DNA of 64,000 nucleotides from assembly GCF_026913205.2 (NCBI RefSeq), contig NZ_CP168151.1, forward strand, positions 868,001 through 932,000, read 5' to 3'. The DNA comes from Lentilactobacillus sp. SPB1-3 (GTDB taxonomy: Bacteria > Bacillota > Bacilli > Lactobacillales > Lactobacillaceae). Position numbers and translations under genes: made by a program. Positions 18,106-26,134 of this stretch are shown here, piece by piece (position 1 is the first letter of the stretch; every line of letters begins with the position of its first letter). The notes beneath the pieces were generated by a model. That model was given only the letters and a program-made list of their open reading frames with translations, was not told the DNA's origin and made no database searches.

Positions 18106-18860
18106 TGAAAATTCCGGTGAAGCAAATTGAAACTATGATTAATCAATTTGATGGCAAGACTGGATGTGTCATTTCAGTTAATGATGAGATTGGTTATTCT
18201 TTTCGAGCAGATGAATCATTCAAGTCTGCATCATTAATTAAATTAGCGGTTTTAAATGCTCTGGTCGATCAACAAGTGCCTTTCGACAACTTGGTTCCAA
18301 TTGATGATCAGGATTTTGTTGGTGGTTCAGGTGTAATTTCTTTATTACAGCCAAGTGAAATGACGGTCCGCGGGTTATTAAATATGATGATCAGTGTTTC
18401 GGATAACACCGCTACTAATATCTTAATTGCATATCTGGGTGGATTGGAATCTGTGAACCAGTGGTTAAGAGACCATGGATTTGTGAAAACTAGTTTGAAT
18501 CGTTTAATGATGGATCAAGAAGCAATTAAGTCAGGTCATGATAATGTCATTTCAGCTAAAGAGGCACTGAAATTATTGCAGATGGCATTATCTAGAAGTT
18601 CAGAAATTACCGATTGGTTTGTTGACCAGCAATTTCGATATAAACTGCCAGGTAATTTTGATGAGTTAGGTTTACCAATCACAGTTGCTAATAAGACTGG
18701 TGAGGGTAAGTCATTGGATCATGATGCGGCTCGTTTTATGTTTGGAGACCAAGTTATTGATATCGTTCTGTTAACTAGCGACTTCTCAAATCGCAGTGAT
18801 TCCATCCAATTATTTAATCAAATTGGTGAGCTAATCGCTCAAACAATCCTAAATAAATAG
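18105..18860 (+). CDS. Serine hydrolase, class A beta-lactamase fold, without signal peptide
   Basis: A 251-residue protein with the three penicillin-interacting motifs in order: Ser43-Leu-Ile-Lys46 (SxxK), Ser99-Asp-Asn101 (SDN) and Lys197-Thr-Gly (KTG). Family members are normally exported; here the chain starts right at the fold, so the protein should stay in the cytoplasm. Stop and start overlap (TAATG) with ykfC, which ties it to murein-peptide handling. I infer a peptidase or amidase acting on imported muropeptides or on D-amino-acid peptides rather than antibiotic resistance. A TTG at 18096 in the same frame is two bases from the AGGAGA site, so ATG 18105 is chosen. Confidence 0.85.
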   Translation: MKIPVKQIETMINQFDGKTGCVISVNDEIGYSFRADESFKSASLIKLAVLNALVDQQVPFDNLVPIDDQDFVGGSGVISLLQPSEMTVRGLLNMMISVSDNTATNILIAYLGGLESVNQWLRDHGFVKTSLNRLMMDQEAIKSGHDNVISAKEALKLLQMALSRSSEITDWFVDQQFRYKLPGNFDELGLPITVANKTGEGKSLDHDAARFMFGDQVIDIVLLTSDFSNRSDSIQLFNQIGELIAQTILNK

Positions 18861-18886
18861 TTAATTTTATCTTGAGAAACATTAAA

Positions 18887-18919
18887 TAAAAGCCGATTCA
18901 ATTTAGAATCGACTTTTTT
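18887..18919 (+). terminator. Terminator after ykfC-hydrolase operon
   Basis: AAAAG and CGATTC pair with GAATCG and CTTTT around AATTTA with one internal mismatch; a T run follows. Confidence 0.85.
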
Positions 18920-18960
18920 GTTGTAAACTTTAGTTGTAAATAAATTCTAAGGAGTCTGCT

Positions 18961-19944
18961 ATGAAGACACATTTTAAGACTAAAGTAACTTTCATTGCGA
19001 TGGCATTATTGGCCATTGTTGGAATATTTTCTATCGGAAGCCAGTCAGTTAAAGCTGATGAAAATGTTCAAAGTAAAGCATTGTCACAACCATATGTAGT
19101 GTATGGATCTGGATTAGCTTCTGAAGATAAGGACAACATCAGTAATACTTTAGGTGTTAAGTCTAACTATCAATCACTAACCGTTGATGGTTCTGATTAT
19201 GCTACCTATATCAATTCCGCTGGAACTAGCGATGCTAGCATGATCAGTTCAGTGTCATTGGCTCCCGCTGATCCAGGCACAGGGGTCAAAGTTAACATTG
19301 AACCATACAATGGAGAAAACAACATTACTCAAGTAACTTCTCAACAATATGCGATGGTTGCCACTATGGCTGGGGTAAATGATGTGATTATCACAGTTAC
19401 AGCTGACAAACCAGTTTCTGGTGAATCTGCATTGACTGGTGTTTACAAGGCGCTTGCCAACGATGGAATTACCTTGAATCAACAAAATACTCAAGCAGCT
19501 AACGGTGTTTTGGATGCTACTCAACCAGCAATCAATAAAAACAGTGATGATAAGAGTTATCCTGGTAAGTTGATGGCCGCAGTTGGTCAAGTGTCATCTG
19601 ATTTAGCTAAGCAACGTCAAAAGAATGATCAATTAGCAACTAAGGATGATATCCAACAAATGCTACAAGATGCTTTACAAAAACAAGGTATCTCTAACAA
19701 CACTTCACAAACCACAATTAACAACATTGTTGTGGCGTTAGGAAATGTTCAAAAGGCACCCATCTCTGAATCAAATACGTATATTGATAATGCCAAGGGA
19801 ATGGCCAGTGGTTTGGCTAACTCAGTTGGTGACAAGATGGCTGATTTAAAGGATTTTGCTAATAGTGCGGATGCTAAAAAGGCCGAAGGATTACTTGCAA
19901 GAATCTGGCAAGCAGTTGTTGATTTCTTCAGTAACTTATTTTAA
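18961..19944 (+). CDS. DUF1002 domain secreted protein
   Basis: A 327-residue exported protein of the DUF1002 family, common in lactobacilli and other Firmicutes, with no known activity. A signal peptide (AMALLAIVGIFSIGSQSVKA) is cleaved near residue 32. The domain spans about 35-240 and includes the VYGSGL and VTADKPVSGESALTGVYKAL segments. The C-terminal 60 residues are helical and end in a hydrophobic stretch (ARIWQAVVDFFSNLF) that could associate with the membrane. Single-gene transcript: own promoter region upstream and a terminator shared with the convergent regulator downstream. Confidence 0.88.
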   Translation: MKTHFKTKVTFIAMALLAIVGIFSIGSQSVKADENVQSKALSQPYVVYGSGLASEDKDNISNTLGVKSNYQSLTVDGSDYATYINSAGTSDASMISSVSLAPADPGTGVKVNIEPYNGENNITQVTSQQYAMVATMAGVNDVIITVTADKPVSGESALTGVYKALANDGITLNQQNTQAANGVLDATQPAINKNSDDKSYPGKLMAAVGQVSSDLAKQRQKNDQLATKDDIQQMLQDALQKQGISNNTSQTTINNIVVALGNVQKAPISESNTYIDNAKGMASGLANSVGDKMADLKDFANSADAKKAEGLLARIWQAVVDFFSNLF

Positions 19945-19960
19945 ATAAATAATTAGTCAA

Positions 19961-19995
19961 AAAAAGAGTAGCCAATAATTTGGCTACTCTTTTTA
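19961..19995. terminator. Bidirectional terminator
   Basis: AAAAAGAGTAGCCAA pairs perfectly with TTGGCTACTCTTTTT between the convergent DUF1002 and MarR-family genes. Confidence 0.93.
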
Positions 19996-19996
19996 G

Positions 19997-20452
19997 TTAA
20001 ATTGTAGATTGCTCATCAAAACGATCAAGCTTGTCTTCAACTTTTTGAATTTTTTGAATGTATTCAGCTCTTTCACCATCAGCGAAGCCGAGTGATGTCA
20101 TGCAACCAGATACGTGTTCATAAATATCATCACGCTTTTCTTTGGCCATATCAGTCAATCTGATTGTCACTGATCGTTCATCGACTGAACTGCGTTCACG
20201 ATTGATCCAACCGCTACTTTCTAATCGTTTTAACAATGGAGTCAAAGTACCACTGTCCAATTCTAGATATTTACCTAACTCTTTAACAGATAGTGGAGCA
20301 TACTCCCAAAGAGTTAACATAGCAATATATTGAGGATATGTTAACTTGTATGGTTTTAATGCGATTTGATAGAAATGGTTGAATTTTTTATTAGCTGTAT
20401 AAAGTTTAAAACATAGCTGGTCTTCTAATAAGACAGGTTCAACATTTGACAT
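19997..20452 (-). CDS. MarR family transcriptional regulator, OhrR-like
   Basis: A 151-residue winged-helix regulator. The N-terminal LLEDQLCFKLY places Cys14 exactly where OhrR proteins keep their peroxide-sensing cysteine, and the YPQYIAMLTLWE and LDSGTLTPLLKRLESSGWINR segments are the OhrR dimer and DNA-recognition regions. OhrR normally represses the organic hydroperoxide reductase ohr, but no ohr gene is nearby; the divergent neighbour is a membrane protein. Sensing of organic peroxide or hypochlorite is inferred from the Cys. The AT-rich divergent region at 20453-20565 is the likely operator region. Confidence 0.88.
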   Translation of the reverse strand: MSNVEPVLLEDQLCFKLYTANKKFNHFYQIALKPYKLTYPQYIAMLTLWEYAPLSVKELGKYLELDSGTLTPLLKRLESSGWINRERSSVDERSVTIRLTDMAKEKRDDIYEHVSGCMTSLGFADGERAEYIQKIQKVEDKLDRFDEQSTI

Positions 20453-20565
20453 GGTTTCAACCTCACTCCTTGTATTATAATAACATTGTAAAGGAGTTTT
20501 AATAAAAAGCCAAACAAAAGAGAAAGCAATTTAACTTTACACAATATATTTCATGGGGTGATTTA

Positions 20566-21264
20566 ATGCAGAAACATCGAATTAGATTTAGCACGTGGTT
20601 AGCAATAATTAATATTGTCTCAATTCTTATTTATCTGGGTTATTATGGGTATTGGTATTTTCAAAAACAACCTAAATTTGGCGGTCAGAAGTTACTTTTG
20701 ATTGAAGTGGCAGCGGGGATAATCTTAGTTGCTTTGCCATTTTTGATTGAATGGATCGGTAAATTTTATTTCCCACAAATTGAATTGGTATTTTATTTTG
20801 TATTTCTATATTTATCGATTTTACTCGGATCAGGACTACAAATGTATGGAGTGCCATACTGGGATAAGTATGAACACATTTTAGCTGGAATTATGTTAGC
20901 AGGCATTGGTTATCCGATCTTTAACAGCTTGGCTAACGTTCGTTCAAGTGCTAGAACTCATCCAGGACTAATGAGCTTATTTTCTTTCACCTTTGGAATT
21001 ACATGTGGTGTCTTCTGGGAGTTTTATGAATTCACCGCTGACGGTTTAGCTAATTTGAACTTACAACGGTATGAAGTTGGCTCCCATTTACTTCTTGGTA
21101 GAGCTGCATTAATGGACACCATGGGTGATTTGTTCGCTGATGTTGCTGGTGCCTTGATAATGGCAGTTATCGGCTACCTAATGATCAAAAACAATCCAAG
21201 CAGTAGTAGATATTTAGTTTTTCAATTCAAACGTAAGCAAGGCTTTTCAACAATCCATTTTTAG
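20566..21264 (+). CDS. DUF2238/YjdF-like integral membrane protein
   Basis: A 232-residue protein with about six membrane helices. The polar motifs within helices are those of the DUF2238 (YjdF) family: WDKYEHILAG near 105, GVFWEFYEFTAD near 148 and LMDTMGDLFADVAGAL near 184, where acidic and His residues face the membrane. Function unknown. The gene is divergent from the OhrR-like regulator, from which it is separated by 113 AT-rich bases, so control by that regulator is plausible. It is followed by tRNA-Leu after 21 bases. Confidence 0.85.
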   Translation: MQKHRIRFSTWLAIINIVSILIYLGYYGYWYFQKQPKFGGQKLLLIEVAAGIILVALPFLIEWIGKFYFPQIELVFYFVFLYLSILLGSGLQMYGVPYWDKYEHILAGIMLAGIGYPIFNSLANVRSSARTHPGLMSLFSFTFGITCGVFWEFYEFTADGLANLNLQRYEVGSHLLLGRAALMDTMGDLFADVAGALIMAVIGYLMIKNNPSSSRYLVFQFKRKQGFSTIHF

Positions 21265-21285
21265 TGTAAACTTGTGATTGTTGTT

Positions 21286-21369
21286 GCCCCGATGGCGGAA
21301 CTGGCAGACGCGCAGCGTTCAGGTCGCTGTTCGAGCAATCGAGTACAGGTTCGAATCCTGCTCGGGGCA
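21286..21369 (+). tRNA. tRNA-Leu(CAG)
   Basis: The 84-base sequence folds as a class II tRNA: acceptor GCCCCGA/TCGGGGC, anticodon stem CAGCG/CGCTG with loop TTCAGGT (anticodon CAG), a long variable arm, and a TTCGAATC T-loop. The discriminator is A and CCA is not encoded. Reads CUG codons. Confidence 0.97.
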
Positions 21370-21378
21370 GAAAATTCA

Positions 21379-21424
21379 AAAAAGCACCAGATTTACTTAT
21401 CTAAAGTAAATCTGGTGCTTTTTA
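21379..21424. terminator. Bidirectional terminator after tRNA-Leu
   Basis: AAAGCACCAGATTTACTT pairs with AAGTAAATCTGGTGCTTT, a near-perfect 18-pair stem flanked by A and T runs. It serves the tRNA and the small minus-strand gene. Confidence 0.95.
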
Positions 21425-21435
21425 TTTTACGTTAA

Positions 21436-21561
21436 CTATCTTCTATTAGGTGTCTTCTGATCTCTGCGATATTGTTTGATCATTGCATATAGTGACCATA
21501 AAAGTTGCGCAGCACCAATAATTAATGAAAATTTTGACCAAAATCCAGTTGTTCGTTTCAT
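21436..21561 (-). CDS. 41-residue small membrane-associated protein
   Basis: This short gene has a perfect AGGAGG ribosome site at 21570-21575, eight bases before an ATG, and a terminator directly after its stop. The product begins MKRTTGFWSKFS, continues with a ~17-residue hydrophobic segment (SLIIGAAQLLWSLYAMI) and ends in a basic, polar tail (KQYRRDQKTPNRR). This is the layout of a single-pass small membrane protein. I recognise no family. The strong ribosome site and tidy terminator argue that it is truly translated. Confidence 0.75.
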   Translation of the reverse strand: MKRTTGFWSKFSLIIGAAQLLWSLYAMIKQYRRDQKTPNRR

Positions 21562-21677
21562 AATATCATCCTCCTGACGTTAAATTCCGGGGAGACTTTA
21601 CACTTTGTATTGTATCAAATGTAGGGCGAATCATAAATTTTAGTGCCTACATAAAAATATTAAGCGTAAGATTTGAT

Positions 21678-21691
21678 TGTAAGCGTTTTAT
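21678..21691 (+). promoter_or_regulatory. Possible catabolite-responsive element (cre)
   Basis: TGTAAGCGTTTTAT matches 12 of 14 positions of the CcpA cre consensus TGWAANCGNTNWCA, about 75 bases upstream of the usp gene and beside AT-rich -10-like sequence. Position suggests repression by CcpA. Not proven. Confidence 0.45.
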
Positions 21692-21760
21692 TATGCATTA
21701 TATAGGTGGATACATTAATAATTGAGAAAACTTTTTAGTACGCGATAAGGAGGTAATTAT

Positions 21761-22207
21761 ATGTTTAAGAATATTGTGGTAACTTTAGATGGCAGTGACA
21801 ACTCAAATGACGCTTTAGTTCAAGCTGTTGATGTTGCTAAAACCAATAACGCTAATTTAACACTAGTATCAATCGTTAATGAAACTAGCTATTACTACAT
21901 GGGTAGTACAGTAACGGTGGGCACAACTCCGTTGCCAACTGACATGAAAGAAGTTCAGAGAAACGCTGCTCAAAAGACGTTGGATGCAGCTGAAGCTTAC
22001 TGTAGTTCTCAAGGAGTATCTGTTAAAACTCAAATAGAGGAGGGTATTCCTAAACGAGTTATTGTTGATTCATACACTAGAGAAAAGGGCTATGACCTGT
22101 TAGTAATTGGTAAATCTGGTACTGATGCTGTTAGTCGAGTATTATTAGGATCAACAACAGCGTATGTTGTCCGTAATGCAGACACAACAGTCATGGTTGT
22201 TGGCTAA
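21761..22207 (+). CDS. Universal stress protein UspA family
   Basis: A 148-residue Usp domain protein. It starts FKNIVVTLDGSDNSNDAL and carries the nucleotide-binding tail VIGKSGTDAVSRVLLGSTTAYVV near 120-142, so it should bind ATP. Distinct in sequence from the Usp at 3451. A GGAGG ribosome site lies upstream and a terminator follows within ten bases, so it is monocistronic. The long 5' region contains a possible cre. Confidence 0.93.
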   Translation: MFKNIVVTLDGSDNSNDALVQAVDVAKTNNANLTLVSIVNETSYYYMGSTVTVGTTPLPTDMKEVQRNAAQKTLDAAEAYCSSQGVSVKTQIEEGIPKRVIVDSYTREKGYDLLVIGKSGTDAVSRVLLGSTTAYVVRNADTTVMVVG

Positions 22208-22214
22208 TGAAATA

Positions 22215-22256
22215 TAAAAAGGCCTTGAAGCTGAGATTGCTTCAAGGTCTTTTTAT
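22215..22256. terminator. Bidirectional terminator
   Basis: AAAAAGGCCTTGAAGC pairs with GCTTCAAGGTCTTTTT between the convergent usp gene and the 78-residue gene. Confidence 0.93.
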
Positions 22257-22261
22257 TATGT

Positions 22262-22498
22262 TTAGAACTTACCAGAAACCTTGTATGGTTTGGTTAGGGT
22301 ATCTGATTCGTTGTCGTGTGAAACCTTGTCGCCTTCAAAGAAGACATCAAAAGTTTCATTGTCGGGTCCATGGACTACTAAGAAATTTTTATCGTTAGTA
22401 TCTTTTTCCTTATAAATTTGAGCAGTTTTCACTGCCTCGTTGTAATCGTGAAAATTACCAATTGAGTCTCCTGGATTAAAAAATACGATATCGTCCAT
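22262..22498 (-). CDS. Small acidic hypothetical protein, 78 residues
   Basis: No family recognised. The product begins MDDIVFFNPGDSIGNF and is rich in Asp, Lys and Asn, with no membrane segment, so it is a small cytosolic protein. The first in-frame ATG at 22507 overlaps the AGAAGGGA ribosome site by spacing, so the ATG at 22498 is preferred. A shared terminator lies just beyond the stop. The gene is divergent from asnB, with 198 bases between. Confidence 0.65.
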   Translation of the reverse strand: MDDIVFFNPGDSIGNFHDYNEAVKTAQIYKEKDTNDKNFLVVHGPDNETFDVFFEGDKVSHDNESDTLTKPYKVSGKF

Positions 22499-22696
22499 AA
22501 ACACCATTCCCTTCTGATATATCTTAACTTAAGTATAATCTACATTGAGAATAATTGAAAACATCCGGCCCTAAAAATAGATATTGATACCAGTTCTTAA
22601 GAAAACGTTATTCTACTGGTAGGACAGGCGCTTATCTGCTAAAATAATAACGTTATGTTTTAGGATTTAATGTAAAGAGAAAAAGGGGAAAGACTT

Positions 22697-24577
22697 ATGT
22701 GTGGATTTGTTGGTTTTGTAAACCAAAAAGATGTCCCAACCGACACAATTAATAATATGGCCGATCGTATCAAACATCGTGGCCCAGACGACGAAGCATA
22801 TTTTACTGATAATAATGTTTCAATGGGATTCAGACGACTTTCAATCATTGACTTGGCCCATGGTGCTCAACCAATGAAGAATCGTGATGGGTCAAAAGTC
22901 CTTACTTTTAATGGTGAAATTTATAATTACAAAGATATTAGAAAAGAACTTCAAGACCTTGGTTATGAATTCAAAACTGATGTAGACTCAGAAGTATTGA
23001 TTCATGGTTACGATGCTTGGGGTCCGGATTTACTACAAAGACTTCGTGGAATGTTTGCCTTCGTTATCTATGATAGCAAGACTAACGAAGTATTTGGTGC
23101 CCGTGATCATTTCGGAATTAAACCACTTTATTACTATGATGATGGTAAGACTTTCCTTTGGGCATCTGAAATCAAAGCATTTTTGGAACATCCAAACTTT
23201 AACAAACGTTTGAATGTTGAATTATTGCCAATTCACTTGAGTTTCGAATTTATTCCTTCAAGAGAAACTATGTTTAAGGATGTCTACAAGCTTCTCCCTG
23301 GACAATATTTCTTACACAAAGATGGTAAAACTGAAACTCATCACTACTTCAAGTTTAATTACGATCACATTGATAATACTCAGACTGTTGAGGAAGATTC
23401 AAAGAAGATCGAACAACTTGTTGATGACTCAGTTAAGGCTCATATGATTGCCGACGTTGAGGTTGGTAGTTTCCTTTCTAGTGGTATTGATTCTAGCTAT
23501 GTTTTGAATGAAGCTTCAAAACTTAAGCCAATTCAATCATTCTCACTTGGATTCCATAACTCTAAATATAGTGAATTAGGTTGGTCAACTGAATTCGCTA
23601 AGGCAATCAAGCAAAAGAATACACAAATCTACATGGATGGTGACGATTACTTCGATATCTTGCCAACTATGATGTATTACATGGATGAACCACTTTCAAA
23701 TCCTGCTGCTGTTCAATTGTATTACTTGACTAAGCGGACTTCTGAAAGTGTTAAGGTTGCTCTTTCTGGAGAAGGTGCTGATGAATTCTTCGGTGGATAC
23801 AACACTTATCTAGAAGCTCTTCCATTCGAAAGATACCAAAAATTTGTTCCAAGTCCAGTTCGTAAGGGACTTGCTTCAATCGCTCGTAAGATGCCTAGAT
23901 TCCATGGTAAGCGTTTTTTGATTCGTGGTGCTCAACCATTAAGCGAACGTTACTACCGAGTAAACTATGTTTACAACTATGACGATCGTGATCGCGTTCT
24001 TAAAGATCCTAGCATCAACAGAGATTCTGGTGATTACACTAAGCATATCTTTGATGATGTTAAAGGTAAGGACGAAATGACCCAAATGCAATACTTCGAT
24101 ATCAACACTTGGTTACCATATGATATCTTGCATAAGGCCGATCGAATGAGTATGGCTAATTCACTTGAAGTTCGTGTACCTCTGGTTGATAAGGAAGTTG
24201 CTGCTTTTGCTGCTACTATGCCTGTTAATACTAGAATTACTCCTGAAGAAACTAAGATTTCTTTGAGAACTGCTGCTGAACGTCATATGCCAAAAGAAAA
24301 TGCACTGAAAGAAAAGCTTGGTTTCCCATCACCAATCGCTAGCTGGATCAATGATCCTAAGTATCACGAAAGAATTGTCCGTGCATTCCATTCTGATACT
24401 GCTCAAAAGTACTTCAATGTGCAAGAATTGGATCGCTTACTAGAAGAACATGCTGGTGGAAAATCTAACATGCAAAAAATCTTCACAGTTTACACATTTA
24501 TTCTCTGGTACCAAATCTACTTCCCAGAAGATACTAGTGAAAAGACTGTTGAACTAGTAAGAAGAACACAGATTTAA
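22697..24577 (+). CDS. asnB: Glutamine-hydrolysing asparagine synthase family (probable D-Asp amidase of peptidoglycan crossbridge)
   Basis: A 626-residue two-domain enzyme. Cys2 in MCGFVG is the glutaminase nucleophile of the class II amidotransferase domain (1-~210); the synthetase domain has the PP-loop SSGIDSS near 258 and the SGEGADEFFGGY motif near 356. It opens an operon with murE, D-aspartate ligase and aspartate racemase. In Lactococcus lactis a relative, AsnH, amidates the D-Asp crossbridge to D-Asn; by context this gene may do the same rather than make free asparagine. That role is inference. AAAAGGGG ribosome site upstream. Confidence 0.92.
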   Translation: MCGFVGFVNQKDVPTDTINNMADRIKHRGPDDEAYFTDNNVSMGFRRLSIIDLAHGAQPMKNRDGSKVLTFNGEIYNYKDIRKELQDLGYEFKTDVDSEVLIHGYDAWGPDLLQRLRGMFAFVIYDSKTNEVFGARDHFGIKPLYYYDDGKTFLWASEIKAFLEHPNFNKRLNVELLPIHLSFEFIPSRETMFKDVYKLLPGQYFLHKDGKTETHHYFKFNYDHIDNTQTVEEDSKKIEQLVDDSVKAHMIADVEVGSFLSSGIDSSYVLNEASKLKPIQSFSLGFHNSKYSELGWSTEFAKAIKQKNTQIYMDGDDYFDILPTMMYYMDEPLSNPAAVQLYYLTKRTSESVKVALSGEGADEFFGGYNTYLEALPFERYQKFVPSPVRKGLASIARKMPRFHGKRFLIRGAQPLSERYYRVNYVYNYDDRDRVLKDPSINRDSGDYTKHIFDDVKGKDEMTQMQYFDINTWLPYDILHKADRMSMANSLEVRVPLVDKEVAAFAATMPVNTRITPEETKISLRTAAERHMPKENALKEKLGFPSPIASWINDPKYHERIVRAFHSDTAQKYFNVQELDRLLEEHAGGKSNMQKIFTVYTFILWYQIYFPEDTSEKTVELVRRTQI

Positions 24578-24602
24578 TAAATTTTAACGGAGGGTACGAC
24601 TG

Positions 24603-26132
24603 TTGGCGAATTTAATAAACGGTGAAATACTGCAATTACTCTCTGAACATAATTTACTTGTTAAAACTTCAAATCTTGATTTAACAGCCAGCTATACGGG
24701 AATTACTTACAATTCTAGAACAGCTGAGTCAGGTTCTTTATTCTTTTGTAAAGGGAACTTTAAACCTGAGTATTTGAAGGATGCCAAGAATCACGGCGCA
24801 AGTGCTTATGTTTCAGAAGTTGAATACGCTGACGTTGAGTTACCCGCAATTATCGTGAATAATGTCCAAAAAACAATGTCGCTCATTAGTGCGGCATTTT
24901 TTGGCTTTCCACAGAATAAATTAACGACAATTGCGTATACGGGAACTAAGGGTAAGACAACGTCATCATATTTCACAAAAAACATTTTGGATCATCAATA
25001 TTCAGTAGGATTATTTTCAACAATTGATACGATTGTTGGTAAGTCCGCTGATGATAAATTTAAATCAAGTTTGACAACTCCTGAATCATTGGATTTATTT
25101 ACTAATATGAATCAAGTAGTTAATAACGGATTAGATCATCTTGTTATGGAAGTTTCGTCACAAGCATACAAAAAGAATCGAGTATATGGTCTGCATTATG
25201 ATGTTGGTGTGTTCTTGAATATCTCTCCGGATCACATTGGTAGAAATGAACATCCAACGTTCGCTGATTATTTACATTGCAAGGAACAATTGTTAGTCAA
25301 CTCTAGCAAAGTGGTTATTAACGCAGATGGTTCTCATCTGCTTGATACATATATGACTGCCAAGGCAACGACACAACCTGAAGATATTTACTTGTTCGCA
25401 AAAAAAGGCTCCGAGCAAATCAATGATTTTCCAATTGATTTTGTTTACGAAACCCTATCAGATACTCTGGAACAAAATAAAATTAATTTGAATGCAGTAA
25501 GTGATAAAGCTAATGCATTATCAATCGCTGGTGAATACGAAATTGGTTTGCCGGGTGATTATAATGAATCAAATGCAGTCGCCACAGCCATTGCATCAGC
25601 CTTAGTTGGTGCAACTCAAGAAAATATTAAACTTGGCTTGAGTCGAATCGTTATTCCAGGAAGAATGGAACACTTTGCCACTAAAGGTCATGGTACGGTC
25701 TATGTTGATTACGCACATAACTACGCAAGTATGGATTCTGTTTTGTCATTTTTGAAATCACAAAATCCAGACAGCAAGGTATTCGTTGTCACGGGTAGTG
25801 CCGGTGATAAAGGAATTGATCGTCGTCCAGGATTGGGGAAAGCCATTGGCGCTTCAGCCGATGTGGCCATCTTGACTTCAGATGATCCAGGATATGAAAA
25901 TCCTAAGGATATTGCAGATACTATTGCTGATAACATTAATAATGATGCGGTCAATGTCCGTTATATCGAAGATCGTAAAGAAGCTATTTTGACAGCAATC
26001 AACGAAAGTAATGTGGGTGACGTTGTCTTGATAGCGGGTAAGGGAAGAGATCCTTATCAAAAAATAAACGGTGTGGACACATCTTACGATGGTGATGCTC
26101 AAATCGTTGCAACATATTCTAAGGAGGTATAA
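24603..26132 (+). CDS. murE: UDP-N-acetylmuramyl-tripeptide synthetase (MurE, probably L-Lys-adding)
   Basis: A 509-residue Mur ligase that adds the third residue to the peptidoglycan stem peptide in the cytoplasm. The P-loop TGTKGKTTS is at 113-121, and the amino-acid-selecting motif at 427-430 reads DDPG. DAP-adding enzymes have DNPR; absence of the Arg argues for L-Lys. The start is TTG with GGAGG nine bases upstream. It lies 25 bases after asnB and two bases before the D-Asp ligase gene, so all crossbridge steps from L-Lys addition onward are in one operon. Confidence 0.92.
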   Translation: MANLINGEILQLLSEHNLLVKTSNLDLTASYTGITYNSRTAESGSLFFCKGNFKPEYLKDAKNHGASAYVSEVEYADVELPAIIVNNVQKTMSLISAAFFGFPQNKLTTIAYTGTKGKTTSSYFTKNILDHQYSVGLFSTIDTIVGKSADDKFKSSLTTPESLDLFTNMNQVVNNGLDHLVMEVSSQAYKKNRVYGLHYDVGVFLNISPDHIGRNEHPTFADYLHCKEQLLVNSSKVVINADGSHLLDTYMTAKATTQPEDIYLFAKKGSEQINDFPIDFVYETLSDTLEQNKINLNAVSDKANALSIAGEYEIGLPGDYNESNAVATAIASALVGATQENIKLGLSRIVIPGRMEHFATKGHGTVYVDYAHNYASMDSVLSFLKSQNPDSKVFVVTGSAGDKGIDRRPGLGKAIGASADVAILTSDDPGYENPKDIADTIADNINNDAVNVRYIEDRKEAILTAINESNVGDVVLIAGKGRDPYQKINGVDTSYDGDAQIVATYSKEV

Positions 26133-26134
26133 AA

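Noticed and set aside
22207-22398. Plus-strand ORF of 63 codons after the second usp gene
   Set aside because: It crosses a strong terminator and is antisense to the better-supported 78-residue gene.
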